The notes below the pieces were generated by a model that worked only from the letters and a program-made list of their open reading frames with translations, had not been told where the DNA came from and made no database searches. Below are positions 8,130-18,026 of a stretch of DNA of 64,000 nt, piece by piece (the stretch's first letter is position 1; every line of letters begins with the position of its first letter). Source of the DNA: Sideroxyarcus sp. (lineage in GTDB: Bacteria > Pseudomonadota > Gammaproteobacteria > Burkholderiales > Gallionellaceae); assembly GCA_030651895.1 (NCBI GenBank), contig JAUSBR010000017.1:1-64000 (forward strand), given 5' to 3'. The translations under genes and the position numbers were made by a program.

Positions 8130-9525
8130 TGTACATGCAGTGATACTGGCCGGAGGCAGCGGCAGCCGGCTGTGGCCGTTGTCTCGCCAGCACCTTCCCA
8201 AGCAATTTCTGGCGCTGGACGGCAAAGCGACCCTGTTGCAAACGACGATCAATCGCTTGTCTCCGACGATAGCGGCGAAGAACGTATTGATCGTTACCCA
8301 GGAATCGCATGCCAAGGGAGAGGCATATCATGCCTTGCTGCCGTATCGCGCCCTGTATGAACCCATTGGTCGCAATACCGCCCCGGCGATCGCACTGGCT
8401 GCCGCATATCTCATGGCGGAGGGAGACGACCCGGTCATGGTGGTGCTGCCCGCCGACCATATCATCAAGGACGAAGTGCAGTTCCGCGAACATCTGGACA
8501 TCGCCATCCGCGCGGCGGAAAGCGGCAAGCTGGTCACCTTCGGCATTCAGCCGACTCGGCCCGACACGGGTTTCGGCTATATCAAGGCACATCCCGGCGA
8601 GAACGGGCAGATCCATGAAGTGGAGCGATTCACCGAGAAGCCCGATCTCGCGACCGCAGAGATGTTCCTCAAAGAGGGTGACTATTACTGGAACTCCGGT
8701 ATGTTCGTCTGGCGCGCATCGGTGATTCTGGCCGAGATACAGCGTTACCTGCCGGAGGTGCACAGTATTGCTCAATCCATACTCGCGGACAGCCGGGCAG
8801 GAAAGACATTCCAACAGGCAGTCGAAGATCATTTTGCGACCATGCCATCGATTTCAATCGACTACGGCGTACTTGAGAAGTCCGACCGTGTCTCGCTCAT
8901 CCCCTGCGACATCGGCTGGAACGATGTCGGCAGCTGGCAGGCGGTGCACGAGATATCGCCCAAGGATGCGAATGGCAATGCACTGCAAGGAAATGTCATC
9001 GCAGTGGATTGCAAGAACAGCCTGATCCGATCGGAGAAACGCCTTGTGGCAGCGATCGGTGTGGAAGATATCTGCGTGATTGAAACGGCCGATGCCGTTT
9101 TGATCTCAAAGAGCGACCAGACCCAGAATGTCCGCAAAGTGGTGGATGCGTTGCACCAGAAGGGTGCGACAGAACATATCTGCCACACCAAGGTGAACCG
9201 CCCCTGGGGTAGTTACACCGTGCTGGAAGAGGATCCAGAAGGATTCAAACTCAAACGTATCGAAGTCGCACCCGGCGCCCGCCTCAGCTTGCAAAGCCAT
9301 GCGAAGCGATCCGAGCATTGGGTCGTGGTGTCCGGCACGGCAACTGTCACCAATGGTGATGAAGTCCTTACAGTGCACAAGAACCAGAGCACCTACATCC
9401 CGATCGGAGCGAAACACCGTCTGGAGAATCGCGGCAACGAGCCGCTTCACATCGTCGAGATCCAGGTTGGCGACTATCTGGGTGAGGACGATATTCAACG
9501 CTATGAAGATAACTACGGCAGATAG
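8122..9525 (+). CDS. manC: Mannose-1-phosphate guanylyltransferase / mannose-6-phosphate isomerase
   Basis: Bifunctional type II PMI/GMP enzyme making GDP-mannose, the precursor for Gmd. ATG 8122 is preferred over ATG 8116 because GGAGA at 8111-8115 then lies seven bases upstream; this gives 467 residues. The N-terminal pyrophosphorylase domain has [16 protein letters not shown] and [19 protein letters not shown] and the catalytic-loop region [10 protein letters not shown] follow. The C-terminal cupin (from about residue 350) has [12 protein letters not shown] and [12 protein letters not shown], the isomerase part. No phosphomannomutase is present in the window, so that step must be encoded elsewhere. 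Confidence 0.95.
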   Translation: MTDVHAVILAGGSGSRLWPLSRQHLPKQFLALDGKATLLQTTINRLSPTIAAKNVLIVTQESHAKGEAYHALLPYRALYEPIGRNTAPAIALAAAYLMAEGDDPVMVVLPADHIIKDEVQFREHLDIAIRAAESGKLVTFGIQPTRPDTGFGYIKAHPGENGQIHEVERFTEKPDLATAEMFLKEGDYYWNSGMFVWRASVILAEIQRYLPEVHSIAQSILADSRAGKTFQQAVEDHFATMPSISIDYGVLEKSDRVSLIPCDIGWNDVGSWQAVHEISPKDANGNALQGNVIAVDCKNSLIRSEKRLVAAIGVEDICVIETADAVLISKSDQTQNVRKVVDALHQKGATEHICHTKVNRPWGSYTVLEEDPEGFKLKRIEVAPGARLSLQSHAKRSEHWVVVSGTATVTNGDEVLTVHKNQSTYIPIGAKHRLENRGNEPLHIVEIQVGDYLGEDDIQRYEDNYGR

Positions 9526-9548
9526 CCACAAAAAACGAAAGGTCTGAA

Positions 9549-10643
9549 ATGAGCAAAGCCAAAAAAGTCGCACTCATCACTGGTGTCACCGGACAGGACG
9601 GTGCCTATCTCGCCGAACTCTTGCTGGAAAAGGGTTATGAAGTGCACGGCATCAAGCGCCGCAGTTCTCTGTTCAATACCGGACGCATCGACCACCTGTT
9701 CCATGACGTGCATGAAAAGGGTAAGCCCTTCTTCCTGCATCACGGCGACATGACAGACTCTTCCAGCCTGACGCAAATTATCCAGAAGGTGCAGCCGGAC
9801 GAGATCTACAACCTCGCGGCACAGAGCCACGTCGCAGTCTCGTTCGAAGAACCGGAATACACCGCCAACTCCGATGCCCTGGGTTCGCTGCGTATTCTGG
9901 AAGCGATCCGCATGCTCGGCCTGACCAAGAAGACCCGCTTCTACCAGGCCTCCACCTCAGAACTATTCGGGCTGGTGCAGGAGACCCCGCAGAAAGAAAC
10001 GACACCGTTCTATCCGCGTAGCCCGTATGCGGTGGCCAAACTCTACGCCTACTGGATAACCGTCAACTATCGTGAGGCCTACGGCATCTACGCCTGCAAC
10101 GGCATCCTGTTCAACCATGAGAGCCCGATCCGCGGCGAGACCTTCGTCACGCGCAAGATCACCCGTGCCCTGGCGCGCATCAAGCTCGGGCTGCAGGATT
10201 GCCTGTACCTGGGCAACATGAACTCGCTGCGCGACTGGGGACATGCCAAAGACTATGTCGAGATGCAGTGGCTGATGCTGCAACAGGACAAGCCGGAAGA
10301 TTTTGTCATCGCCACCGGCGTGCAATACAGCGTGCGCGATTTTGTGAATGCGGCGGCCAAAGAGCTGGGCATGGCGATCACCTGGAAGGGAGAAGGCGTG
10401 GAAGAGAAGGGTTACGACGCAGCCGGAAAATGCATCGTTGCCGTCGACCCGCGCTATTTCCGTCCCACCGAAGTCGAAACCCTGCTGGGCGATGCCAGCA
10501 AAGCCAAGAACAAGCTCGGCTGGACACCCAAGATCACCTTTGACGAGTTGGTCAGCGAGATGGTGCGCGAAGACCTTAAGGGTGCAGAGCGTGATGAGCT
10601 GGTGAAGAAACACGGCTACGCGGCTTTTAACCCGCACGAGTAA
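9549..10643 (+). CDS. gmd: GDP-mannose 4,6-dehydratase
   Basis: Converts GDP-D-mannose to GDP-4-keto-6-deoxy-D-mannose, the branch point for GDP-fucose and GDP-colitose. The protein has 364 residues. It shows [19 protein letters not shown], the GIKRRSS loop specific for the NADP-binding Gmd group, [18 protein letters not shown], the STSELFG active-site segment and [10 protein letters not shown] with the catalytic Tyr and Lys. The [15 protein letters not shown] stretch fits Gmd; NHESP is normal. It follows manC by 23 bases and precedes the ColC/Fcl-like gene by ten, so the three are one transcription unit. Confidence 0.96.
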   Translation: MSKAKKVALITGVTGQDGAYLAELLLEKGYEVHGIKRRSSLFNTGRIDHLFHDVHEKGKPFFLHHGDMTDSSSLTQIIQKVQPDEIYNLAAQSHVAVSFEEPEYTANSDALGSLRILEAIRMLGLTKKTRFYQASTSELFGLVQETPQKETTPFYPRSPYAVAKLYAYWITVNYREAYGIYACNGILFNHESPIRGETFVTRKITRALARIKLGLQDCLYLGNMNSLRDWGHAKDYVEMQWLMLQQDKPEDFVIATGVQYSVRDFVNAAAKELGMAITWKGEGVEEKGYDAAGKCIVAVDPRYFRPTEVETLLGDASKAKNKLGWTPKITFDELVSEMVREDLKGAERDELVKKHGYAAFNPHE

Positions 10644-10653
10644 AAGTCAGAGC

Positions 10654-11586
10654 ATGAGCAAGAAGAGAATCCTATTGACCGGCGGCGGCGGCATGGTCGG
10701 ACGCAATGTACTCGAACATCCTGCCATCGGCGAGTTTGATGTGCTTGCGCCGCGTAGCGGCGAATTGGACCTGTGTGACTTCAATGCCGTGCAAGCTTAC
10801 TTGCACAAACACCAGCCAGACATGGTGATCCATGCGGCAGGCAAAGTGGGCGGCATACAGGCGAATATGCGCGAACCGGTCGGTTTTCTGCTCCAGAATC
10901 TGGACATGGGGCGCAACATCGTCTGGGGTGCGCACCAGGCGGGCATCAGGCGGCTGATCAATCTGGGCAGCTCCTGCATGTACCCGCGCAACCATTCCGA
11001 ACCGTTGCGCGAAGAGATGGTGCTCAAAGGCGAACTGGAACCGACCAACGAAGGCTATGCGCTGGCGAAAGTGGTGACCGCACGGCTGTGCGAATACATC
11101 ATGCGCGAGGATGCGAGCTTCCAATACAAGACGCTCATTCCCTGCAACATCTATGGACGCCACGACAAATTTGATCCGGCGCATTCGCACCTGATTCCCG
11201 CGATCATCCACAAGGTGCATCTTGCGAAGCAGTCCGGGCAGACTGCGGTCGAGATATGGGGCGACGGGACGGCGCGGCGCGAATTCATGTATGCGGGCGA
11301 TCTGGCTGACGCCCTGCTGCAGTCGATCAGGCAATTCGACACGCTGCCGCCGGTGATGAATGTGGGACTCGGTCACGACCACACGATCAATGAATACTAC
11401 CAGGCTGCTGCCGATGTGATGGGTTACAGCGGCGACTTCGTTCACGACCTCGGCAAGCCGGTCGGGATGGCGCGCAAGCTGGTGAGTGTAGAGCGACAAC
11501 AAGCATGGGGTTGGTCAGCGCAGAGCGATCTGCGCGCCGGAATCGAAAGAACGTACGAATACTATCTGAAGGAATCACTGCAATGA
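10654..11586 (+). CDS. GDP-sugar 5-epimerase/4-reductase, ColC-like (GDP-L-fucose synthase family)
   Basis: Extended SDR of the Fcl/ColC group, 310 residues. It epimerises and reduces a GDP-4-keto-6-deoxyhexose. The Rossmann loop is LTGGGGMVGRN. HAAGKVGGIQANM and the active-site GSSCMYPRN match the group, and the Tyr/Lys pair is in NEGYALAK. WGDGTARREFMYAGDLAD is at about residue 205. The next gene encodes a ColD-like 3-dehydratase and overlaps this one by four bases (ATGA). By that context I read this gene as ColC, which acts on GDP-4-keto-3,6-dideoxymannose to give GDP-colitose. Plain GDP-L-fucose synthase (fcl) remains possible from the sequence alone. Confidence 0.85.
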   Translation: MSKKRILLTGGGGMVGRNVLEHPAIGEFDVLAPRSGELDLCDFNAVQAYLHKHQPDMVIHAAGKVGGIQANMREPVGFLLQNLDMGRNIVWGAHQAGIRRLINLGSSCMYPRNHSEPLREEMVLKGELEPTNEGYALAKVVTARLCEYIMREDASFQYKTLIPCNIYGRHDKFDPAHSHLIPAIIHKVHLAKQSGQTAVEIWGDGTARREFMYAGDLADALLQSIRQFDTLPPVMNVGLGHDHTINEYYQAAADVMGYSGDFVHDLGKPVGMARKLVSVERQQAWGWSAQSDLRAGIERTYEYYLKESLQ

Positions 11587-12749
11587 GTTTCAAATTTCCA
11601 CTAGCGACGGCCACCTGGGGGCAAGAAGAACAAGATGCGATGCAACGCGTCATCGCATCCGGCATGTTCACCATGGGCGCGAACGTGCAAGCCTTTGAGC
11701 GCGATTTCGCGCAATACGTCGGCAGCAAGCACTGCGTGATGGTGAACTCCGGTTCATCGGCGGTTTTGCTCATGGTTGCAGCACTGTTTTATACCAAAAA
11801 CGCCAAACAGAAATTGCAGAGAGGTGATGAAGTCATCGTTCCCGCAGTGTCATGGAGTACGACGTTCTATCCGTTGTATCAATATGGGTTGAAGATCAAG
11901 TTCGTTGATATCGACTTAAACACGCTGAACTATGATCTTGATCAACTGGAACAAGCAGTCACAGGCAAGACGCGCGCTATCATGGCGGTGAACCTGCTGG
12001 GCAACCCAAACGATTTCGACCGCATCAACAAGATCATCGGCAAGCGCGACATCGTGCTGATGGAAGACAACTGCGAGTCGATGGGTGCGCGCTTCAACGG
12101 CAAACATGCCGGCACCTTCGGCGTGATGGGCAGCTACAGCTCCTTCTTCAGCCACCACATCTCCACCATGGAGGGCGGCCTCATCGTCACAGACGATGAG
12201 GAGTTGTATCAGATCCTGCTGTCGCTGCGCGCGCACGGCTGGACGCGCAACCTGCCCAAACACAACCTGGTATGTGGTGACAAGAGCGACGATCCGTTTG
12301 AGGAATCGTTCCGCTTCGTCTTGCCCGGCTACAACGTGCGCCCCCTGGAGATCGAAGGCGCGCTCGGAGTCGAGCAAGTGAAGCGCTTGCCGATGCTGAT
12401 TGAAGAGCGTCGCAAGAACGGTAAGCTGCTGCAGGCGGCATTGGCTAATCATCCCGATATCATCATCCAGCAAGAGATTGGCGAAAGCAGCTGGTTCGGT
12501 TTCAGCCTGGTGATCCGCCCCGGCAGCAAATTGACGCGCAAAGCACTAGTAGCGAGGCTGAACGAACTGGGCTTTGAATGCCGACCCATCGTGGCGGGCA
12601 ACTTCGCCAAGAACGAAGTGGTGAAATATTTCGATTCCGAAGTGCACGGTAACTTGAGGAATGCCGAACACATCGACCAGAACGGATTGTTCGTCGGCAA
12701 CCACCACTACCCGATCCCTGAAGCATTTGCGGCACTTGCGAAATTGTAA
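11583..12749 (+). CDS. colD: GDP-4-keto-6-deoxy-D-mannose 3-dehydratase, ColD-like
   Basis: PLP enzyme of the DegT/aminotransferase fold that removes the C3 hydroxyl, the committed step to colitose. ATG 11583 ([13 protein letters not shown]) overlaps the previous stop by four bases and gives 388 residues, the length I recall for ColD. The key sign is [14 protein letters not shown]: the first His occupies the place where aminotransferases carry the PLP-binding Lys, as in ColD-type dehydratases. Other blocks matching my recollection of ColD are [40 protein letters not shown] and [10 protein letters not shown]. There is no N-terminal iron-sulfur cysteine motif, which argues against RfbH. It is followed by rfbF after ten bases. 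Confidence 0.85.
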   Translation: MSFKFPLATATWGQEEQDAMQRVIASGMFTMGANVQAFERDFAQYVGSKHCVMVNSGSSAVLLMVAALFYTKNAKQKLQRGDEVIVPAVSWSTTFYPLYQYGLKIKFVDIDLNTLNYDLDQLEQAVTGKTRAIMAVNLLGNPNDFDRINKIIGKRDIVLMEDNCESMGARFNGKHAGTFGVMGSYSSFFSHHISTMEGGLIVTDDEELYQILLSLRAHGWTRNLPKHNLVCGDKSDDPFEESFRFVLPGYNVRPLEIEGALGVEQVKRLPMLIEERRKNGKLLQAALANHPDIIIQQEIGESSWFGFSLVIRPGSKLTRKALVARLNELGFECRPIVAGNFAKNEVVKYFDSEVHGNLRNAEHIDQNGLFVGNHHYPIPEAFAALAKL

Positions 12750-12759
12750 GGAGAAGAAG

Positions 12760-13533
12760 ATGAAGGCGGTCATTCTTGCAGGCGGTTTGGGTACGCGGAT
12801 CAGCGAGGAAACTTCTACGCGACCAAAACCGATGATCGAGATCGGCGGTCGTCCGATCCTGTGGCATATCATGAAGATATATTCTGCTCACGGCATCAAC
12901 GACTTCGTGGTTTGCTGTGGCTACAAGGGATATGTGATCAAGGAATACTTCGCCAACTACTTCCTGCACATGTCCGACGTGACCTTCGACATGCAGAACA
13001 ACAAGATGGAAGTGCACCAGCGCAATGCCGAGCCGTGGCGGGTGACGCTGGTCGATACCGGGGACAACACCATGACTGGTGGACGCCTGAAGCGTGTGGC
13101 GGACTATGTGAAAGACGAGCCTGAGTTTTGTTTCACCTATGGCGATGGTGTTGCAGATATCGACGTCAGCGCGCAGATTGCTTTCCATAAGCAGCATGGT
13201 AGGCGCGCAACAGTTACTGCGGTCCAGCCACCCGGCCGTTATGGCGCGCTAAACATGGATGGAAAGTCGGTGCGCGGCTTCATTGAAAAACCGCAGGGAG
13301 ACGGTGGTTGGATCAACGGCGGCTTTTTCGTCCTAGCACCAAGCTGTATCGACTTAATTGCCCAAGATAGCACTGCGTGGGAAAGCGAGCCGCTCAGCAA
13401 ACTGGCGACACAGGGGGAGTTGATGGCATACGAGCACAACGGCTTCTGGCAGCCGATGGACACCCTGCGCGACAAGAATCAACTGGAAGAGCTGTGGCAA
13501 AGCGGCAAAGCGCCCTGGAAGGTGTGGAAGTGA
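12760..13533 (+). CDS. rfbF: Glucose-1-phosphate cytidylyltransferase
   Basis: Makes CDP-glucose from CTP and glucose-1-phosphate. ATG 12760 has an AAGGAG ribosome site at 12748-12753, and the resulting protein ([17 protein letters not shown]) is 257 residues, normal for the family. Further signs are [48 protein letters not shown] and [13 protein letters not shown]. The late [18 protein letters not shown] block is family-specific. It overlaps rfbG by four bases (GTGA). It opens a CDP-sugar cassette after the GDP-sugar genes. Confidence 0.95.
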   Translation: MKAVILAGGLGTRISEETSTRPKPMIEIGGRPILWHIMKIYSAHGINDFVVCCGYKGYVIKEYFANYFLHMSDVTFDMQNNKMEVHQRNAEPWRVTLVDTGDNTMTGGRLKRVADYVKDEPEFCFTYGDGVADIDVSAQIAFHKQHGRRATVTAVQPPGRYGALNMDGKSVRGFIEKPQGDGGWINGGFFVLAPSCIDLIAQDSTAWESEPLSKLATQGELMAYEHNGFWQPMDTLRDKNQLEELWQSGKAPWKVWK

Positions 13534-14594
13534 ACCCGGACTTCTGGCGCGGCAAGCGCGTATTCCTGACCGGGCACACCGGCTTCAAGGGCGGCTGGCT
13601 CTCCCTGTGGCTGCAATCCATGGGTGCGGAAGTGTTTGGCTATGCACTCAATCCGCCGACCGACCCCGACCTGTTTTCGGTGGCGAAAGTCGCCGAAGGG
13701 ATGGCGGCCAGCGTGATCGCGGATATCCGCGATGCCGAAAGCTTGCGCACAGCGATGCAGGCCGCACGCCCGGAGATCGTGTTCCATCTCGCCGCGCAGC
13801 CACTGGTGCGTTATTCCTATGTGCAACCGGTGGAGACCTATGCCGTCAACGTGATGGGCACCGTACACATGCTGGAAGCCGTACGCGCGACGCCCGGCGT
13901 GAAAGCGATCGTGAACGTGACGACGGACAAATGCTACGAGAACCGAGAGTGGGTATGGGGCTATCGCGAGAACGAGGCGATGGGTGGGTTCGATCCCTAC
14001 TCCAGCAGCAAAGGCTGTGCTGAACTGGTGACCTCAGCTTATCGCCAATCTTTCCTGGAATCGCAGGGTATCGCCCTTGCAAGCGTACGGGCTGGCAACG
14101 TCATTGGCGGAGGCGATTGGGCGACAGACCGTCTGATACCCGATTTTCTGAGGGCCATGGATGCGGGTGCGACGCTGAATATCCGTTCACCGGGTGCGAT
14201 ACGTCCGTGGCAGCATGTATTGGAACCGCTGTCCGGCTATCTGACGCTGGCGCAGCGACTCTATACGGACGGCAACCATTATGCCGAGGCATGGAATTTC
14301 GGGCCGAGAGATGAGGATGCACGACCGGTAGGTTGGATCGTCGAGCGGTTGGCAGAGATGCGTACAGATATGAAGTGGCAATGTGATGCCGCACCGCAGC
14401 CACATGAGGCCAACTTTCTTAAGCTCGATAGCAGCAAAGCGAAGGCAAGACTGGGTTGGGAAGCGCGTTGGGACCTGAGCGCAGCACTGCGGCAGACGCT
14501 AATTTGGCATCAAGCTTGGCGCGCTGGTGGGGACATGCGCCAGGTCACTCTCGAGCAAATAGCTGGATATCAAACCAGAGCAGGGAACAATTGA
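13530..14594 (+). CDS. rfbG: CDP-glucose 4,6-dehydratase
   Basis: Converts CDP-glucose to CDP-4-keto-6-deoxy-D-glucose. The GTG start at 13530 overlaps the rfbF stop by four bases and yields 354 residues beginning [15 protein letters not shown]; the longer frame upstream is antisense-like and not used. Motifs are [15 protein letters not shown] for cofactor binding, [12 protein letters not shown], the VTTDKCYEN active site and YSSSKGCAE with Tyr and Lys. It is followed by a cupin epimerase after one base. No RfbH-type dehydrase follows, so the pathway here probably keeps the C3 oxygen. Confidence 0.94.
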   Translation: MNPDFWRGKRVFLTGHTGFKGGWLSLWLQSMGAEVFGYALNPPTDPDLFSVAKVAEGMAASVIADIRDAESLRTAMQAARPEIVFHLAAQPLVRYSYVQPVETYAVNVMGTVHMLEAVRATPGVKAIVNVTTDKCYENREWVWGYRENEAMGGFDPYSSSKGCAELVTSAYRQSFLESQGIALASVRAGNVIGGGDWATDRLIPDFLRAMDAGATLNIRSPGAIRPWQHVLEPLSGYLTLAQRLYTDGNHYAEAWNFGPRDEDARPVGWIVERLAEMRTDMKWQCDAAPQPHEANFLKLDSSKAKARLGWEARWDLSAALRQTLIWHQAWRAGGDMRQVTLEQIAGYQTRAGNN

Positions 14595-14595
14595 C

Positions 14596-15147
14596 ATGAA
14601 ATTCCAACAACTCCCGCTGGAAGGGGCTTTTCTGGTATCCCTTGAAAAGCGTAGCGATGAACGCGGCTCGTTTGCCCGCGCATTTTGCAAGAATGAATTC
14701 AGTGCGCATGGCATACCCACTGATATTGTGCAGAGCAACATCAGCACCAATGAAAAAACTGGAATAGTACGGGGCATGCACTTTCAGCGAGCGCCCCACG
14801 CGGAAACTAAACTTGTCCGCTGCACTCGCGGGGCAATCTATGACGTGATTGTGGATATCCGGGAAGATTCGCCAACCTTTGGCCAATGGTACGGTGTTGA
14901 ACTTAGCGAGGATAACGGCTTGCTAATAGTAGTTCCAGAAGGTTTTGCACACGGATATCAAGCCCTGACCGACGGGGCCACAGCATTCTATATGGTCACC
15001 ACTGCATATGCGCCTGGTTCAGAGAGTGGACTTCGGCATGACGATCCCGCACTCGGCATCAAATGGCCTCTGGCGGTCACAGACATGTCGGATAAGGATA
15101 GGCATTGGCCGTTGCTGTCGCAACAGAATGTGGGACGAAAAACGTAA
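14596..15147 (+). CDS. RmlC-like 3,5-epimerase acting in the CDP-sugar cassette
   Basis: Cupin of the dTDP-4-dehydrorhamnose 3,5-epimerase family, 183 residues. It keeps GIVRGMHFQ with the catalytic His, ETKLVRCTRG, EGFAHGYQAL and HDDPALGIKWP. It differs from the true RmlC at 1,614 around the Tyr region, which reads FYMVTTAYAPG and seems one residue longer. It starts one base after rfbG and its TAA overlaps the next ATG (TAATG). By position it should epimerise CDP-4-keto-6-deoxyglucose at C3, C5 or both. Exact stereochemistry cannot be read from sequence. Confidence 0.85.
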   Translation: MKFQQLPLEGAFLVSLEKRSDERGSFARAFCKNEFSAHGIPTDIVQSNISTNEKTGIVRGMHFQRAPHAETKLVRCTRGAIYDVIVDIREDSPTFGQWYGVELSEDNGLLIVVPEGFAHGYQALTDGATAFYMVTTAYAPGSESGLRHDDPALGIKWPLAVTDMSDKDRHWPLLSQQNVGRKT

Positions 15148-16103
15148 TGAACCGAATACTCATTACTGGGTGCTCCGGATTTATCGGTAGCCGGTTGGCC
15201 ATTCAGGCTAAACAGGCTGGCCATGATGTGGTTGCAAGCGCCAGAGAGCCATCTGATGTTCTCGTGCGCGAATTGGGGATGCCTGTCACTGCGCTGGATG
15301 TACTTCAGCCCATACAGATGGAGAATGAAAACAAGGCAATTGATGCGATCGTCCATTGTGCAACCGCGAATGACATCTTGTCCCGAAATTTTGAAGCCGG
15401 GGTGAACCTGTCTGTGTATGGAACGCGAAACATACTGGAGTTTGCAGTAAAGACGGGGATCAAACGGATAATTTTTGTTTCAACCCTGCAGGTTTATGGC
15501 ACCGAACTAAGCGGGGAAATCGCAGAAGACACCCCCGTGTACTGCCAGTCTCCATATGGCCTCAATCATTTTTATGGCGAGGAACTGTGCAGAATGTATT
15601 CAAGAACACACGGTCTGGATACCGTGCTTCTTCGGCCTTCGAACATATATGGTGTACCTGATGTTTCAACAGTGAACAGAGACACGCTCGTCCCGGCATG
15701 CTTTGTCAAGGAAGCCGTTCAAACGGGGGCAATTACATTGCGCTCTTCCGGCAGGCAGCAGCGTAATTTCATCTCGACTAACGAAGTGGCGGATGCCTGC
15801 CTCCATTTATTGAGCAATTTCCCCCAGGGTTGCGAAGTTGTTAATCTTGGCTCTAACTGGCTGTGCGAGATTCGCGAGATTGCGGAAATAACAAAGCAGA
15901 TATACTTCGAGCGATACAGCAAGCAGTTGCCAATAAATGTGCTGGCCGACGAGCCGAAGCTGGCGAACAGATTCACGATTAAATCAAGACTTTCTCCTTT
16001 GCGATCCACGGAAGAAGAATCACGGCAATTCATGGCCGATGTAATTTCGCAACTTTTTTTCAACTTTAATCACGAAAAGGAAATACCCCATGCCAACAAC
16101 TGA
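15147..16103 (+). CDS. NAD-dependent epimerase/reductase (SDR) of the CDP-sugar cassette
   Basis: Extended SDR of 318 residues starting at ATG 15147 (MNRILITGCSGFIGSRLA). It probably reduces the 4-keto group of the CDP-6-deoxyhexose made by the three genes before it. The Rossmann loop, the FVSTLQVYG segment and RPSNIYGVPD are standard. The catalytic Tyr-x-x-x-Lys is altered: the sequence reads SPYGLNHFYGEE, with His where Lys is expected (codon CAT near 15,569). Codons here become AT-richer than in the upstream genes. It overlaps the next gene by 14 bases. Function beyond SDR is inference from position. Confidence 0.8.
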   Translation: MNRILITGCSGFIGSRLAIQAKQAGHDVVASAREPSDVLVRELGMPVTALDVLQPIQMENENKAIDAIVHCATANDILSRNFEAGVNLSVYGTRNILEFAVKTGIKRIIFVSTLQVYGTELSGEIAEDTPVYCQSPYGLNHFYGEELCRMYSRTHGLDTVLLRPSNIYGVPDVSTVNRDTLVPACFVKEAVQTGAITLRSSGRQQRNFISTNEVADACLHLLSNFPQGCEVVNLGSNWLCEIREIAEITKQIYFERYSKQLPINVLADEPKLANRFTIKSRLSPLRSTEEESRQFMADVISQLFFNFNHEKEIPHANN

Positions 16104-16836
16104 TCCTGTTGCCGAATTTTTTGCAGAGCGCGAAGCTGATATTGACGCAATGGGGCGAGACGAAGAGCTGCGCCGCAAGTCGCTCGACTGGATGCTCCAT
16201 GCAGATCGCTATAAATATACATACAACTTCACTTGGATGGGTCGCCCCATCATTAAATTCCCGAGCGACATCGTCATTCAGCAAGAACTCATGTGGAAAT
16301 TGAAGCCGGATCTCGTCATCGAGACAGGGATAGCTCACGGCGGGTCAATCATCTTCACCGCCTCCATGATGGAGATGATGGGCATTGATGGCGAAGTGGT
16401 AGGCATTGATGTTGATATTCGCAAACATAACCGTGACTTGATCGAAACACATCCGATGATGAAGCGCATCACGATGTATGAGGGAAGCTCAACGAGCGAA
16501 GAGATCATCGAGAAGGTTCGGAAACATACCGTTGGGAAAAAATGCGTCATGGTCATACTGGACTCCCTGCACAGCCATGAACATGTATATAACGAATTGA
16601 AGGCCTACGCACCGATGGTAACGGTAGGTTCATATTGCGTTTTGCCTGATACATTTATCGAATTCTTCCCCAAGGGATACTACTCGCACAACCGCCCATG
16701 GGACGTGGGCGATAATCCTTACACCGGCATGAAGCAGTATCTGGGCGAAACCGACATGTTTGAAACCGACCATAGCCTGACTAACAAGGCGATGATCACG
16801 GAAACGATTGACGGTTACCTCCGTCGGGTTCGCTAA
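16090..16836 (+). CDS. CmcI-like sugar O-methyltransferase/hydroxylase family protein
   Basis: Member of the cephalosporin hydroxylase (CmcI)/rhamnosyl O-methyltransferase family, 248 residues. A SAM-binding region is seen at [14 protein letters not shown] near residues 76-89, an acidic IDVDIRKHN follows, and the metal-site segment [15 protein letters not shown] is at about 156-170. Members of this family in glycan loci usually methylate a sugar hydroxyl. The 14-base overlap with the SDR ties it to the CDP-6-deoxyhexose made upstream, which suggests an O-methylated sugar. The family is clear; the exact substrate is inferred. Confidence 0.82.
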   Translation: MPTTDPVAEFFAEREADIDAMGRDEELRRKSLDWMLHADRYKYTYNFTWMGRPIIKFPSDIVIQQELMWKLKPDLVIETGIAHGGSIIFTASMMEMMGIDGEVVGIDVDIRKHNRDLIETHPMMKRITMYEGSSTSEEIIEKVRKHTVGKKCVMVILDSLHSHEHVYNELKAYAPMVTVGSYCVLPDTFIEFFPKGYYSHNRPWDVGDNPYTGMKQYLGETDMFETDHSLTNKAMITETIDGYLRRVR

Positions 16837-16844
16837 GGGTATCA

Positions 16845-17366
16845 ATGAGCCAGACAGCGAGCCCAGTGCCGCCACCAGGGCTAACTATCGGCGAGGGTGT
16901 CGTCATTAGCCCTGATGCACGCATACATCCGTCAGTTCGCGGAACGAGGATAGAAATCGGGGAATATTCTGAGATTTATGACTTCGTTTGTATCCGTGCC
17001 GTTGGGGGTAACGGTGATATAAAGATCGGGGCGCATTGTTATATCAATCCAGGTTGTGTTCTTTATTCCGGAAATGGCATCACACTTGGTGAGTACGTAT
17101 TGCTCGCGCCAGGGGTGATGTTGATACCAACCAACCATGCGTTTTCACGCCGGGACATTCCGATTCGGCATCAAGGTTTTTTGCCTTCCAAGAACGGCAT
17201 AGTGATTGAAGACGATGTTTGGATAGGCGCAAACAGCGTGGTCCTTGATGGCAGTCATATTCATCGCGGTGCGATCATTGCCGCAGGCAGTGTAGTAAGG
17301 GGTGAAGTGCCCGCTTATGAAATTTGGGGCGGTGTGCCCGCTGAAAAAATCAGAGACAGAGCTTAG
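16845..17366 (+). CDS. Left-handed beta-helix (hexapeptide) acyltransferase
   Basis: Cytoplasmic hexapeptide-repeat acyltransferase of 173 residues. Imperfect hexad repeats run from [12 protein letters not shown] through [13 protein letters not shown] to [18 protein letters not shown], and the protein ends with the family tail [10 protein letters not shown] loop with the likely catalytic His is at [11 protein letters not shown]. It starts eight bases after the methyltransferase. It probably O- or N-acetylates a sugar of the repeat unit. Donor and acceptor cannot be told from sequence. Confidence 0.85.
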   Translation: MSQTASPVPPPGLTIGEGVVISPDARIHPSVRGTRIEIGEYSEIYDFVCIRAVGGNGDIKIGAHCYINPGCVLYSGNGITLGEYVLLAPGVMLIPTNHAFSRRDIPIRHQGFLPSKNGIVIEDDVWIGANSVVLDGSHIHRGAIIAAGSVVRGEVPAYEIWGGVPAEKIRDRA

Positions 17367-17400
17367 GTAACTTGGAATAACCCATTCAATCAGCTTGCAT

Positions 17401-18000
17401 ATGATTCAGAAAATCGCAAATATTTTAATTCGCCAATTTTATTGCATGCTTATTGCGCCGCGGAAAAAATCCTTCAAGGAGATAGGCGCACAGGTACATT
17501 TCGGCAATTTTTTCTCCTGTATGAATCCACAATTTGTAAGTATTGGTAACAATGTAACCTTGGGGGCCCACAGCATTATCTTTGCAGTTAACCACGATCT
17601 AGTTAGTTCATGCACACCAGAAATAGTTATTGGAGAAGGCACATATATTGGCCAACACACGTCAGTTCATGCAATCGAGGGTGTGCATATTGGCAACCAT
17701 TCAGTAATAAGTGACTTCGTGTACATTTCTGACCTCGCTCATGGCTTTGATTTAAATAATGGCCCAATATTGAAACAGCGATGGGAAAAGGCAGGTCCCA
17801 TTACTATTGGGCAGGGGGTATTTATTGGACATGGTGCAAAAATCTTACCAAACGTTAGTTTGGGAGATAACTGCATTGTGGGAGCCGGTTCTATCGTAAC
17901 GAAGTCATTCCCTGCTTATAGCGTGATTGCTGGCAATCCTGCCCGGTTACTACGCAATCGTCTTGATACTGGCCTGCAAGATTCACCAACTGGTGATTGA
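17401..18000 (+). CDS. Second hexapeptide-repeat acyltransferase
   Basis: WbbJ/maltose-acetyltransferase-like protein of 199 residues from ATG 17401 (a TTG two codons upstream is less likely). Hexad repeats include VSIGNNVTLGAHSIIF, IVIGEGTYIGQHTSV, VHIGNHSVISDFVYI and ITIGQGVFIGHGAKI, and the family ending is IAGNPARLLRN. The catalytic His is probably in SDLAHGFD. The gene is visibly AT-rich against the flanking loci, as expected for glycan genes gained by transfer. It lies 34 bases after the first acyltransferase and 26 before the flippase. Substrate unknown. Confidence 0.83.
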   Translation: MIQKIANILIRQFYCMLIAPRKKSFKEIGAQVHFGNFFSCMNPQFVSIGNNVTLGAHSIIFAVNHDLVSSCTPEIVIGEGTYIGQHTSVHAIEGVHIGNHSVISDFVYISDLAHGFDLNNGPILKQRWEKAGPITIGQGVFIGHGAKILPNVSLGDNCIVGAGSIVTKSFPAYSVIAGNPARLLRNRLDTGLQDSPTGD

Positions 18001-18026
18001 AGCCATACGATTCTTATTGCCTAGTC

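Noticed and set aside
11583..12749. Annotation as RfbH (CDP-sugar 3-dehydrase) or as a perosamine aminotransferase
   Set aside because: The PLP Lys is replaced by His, which excludes an aminotransferase, and the RfbH iron-sulfur cysteines are absent; length and blocks fit ColD.
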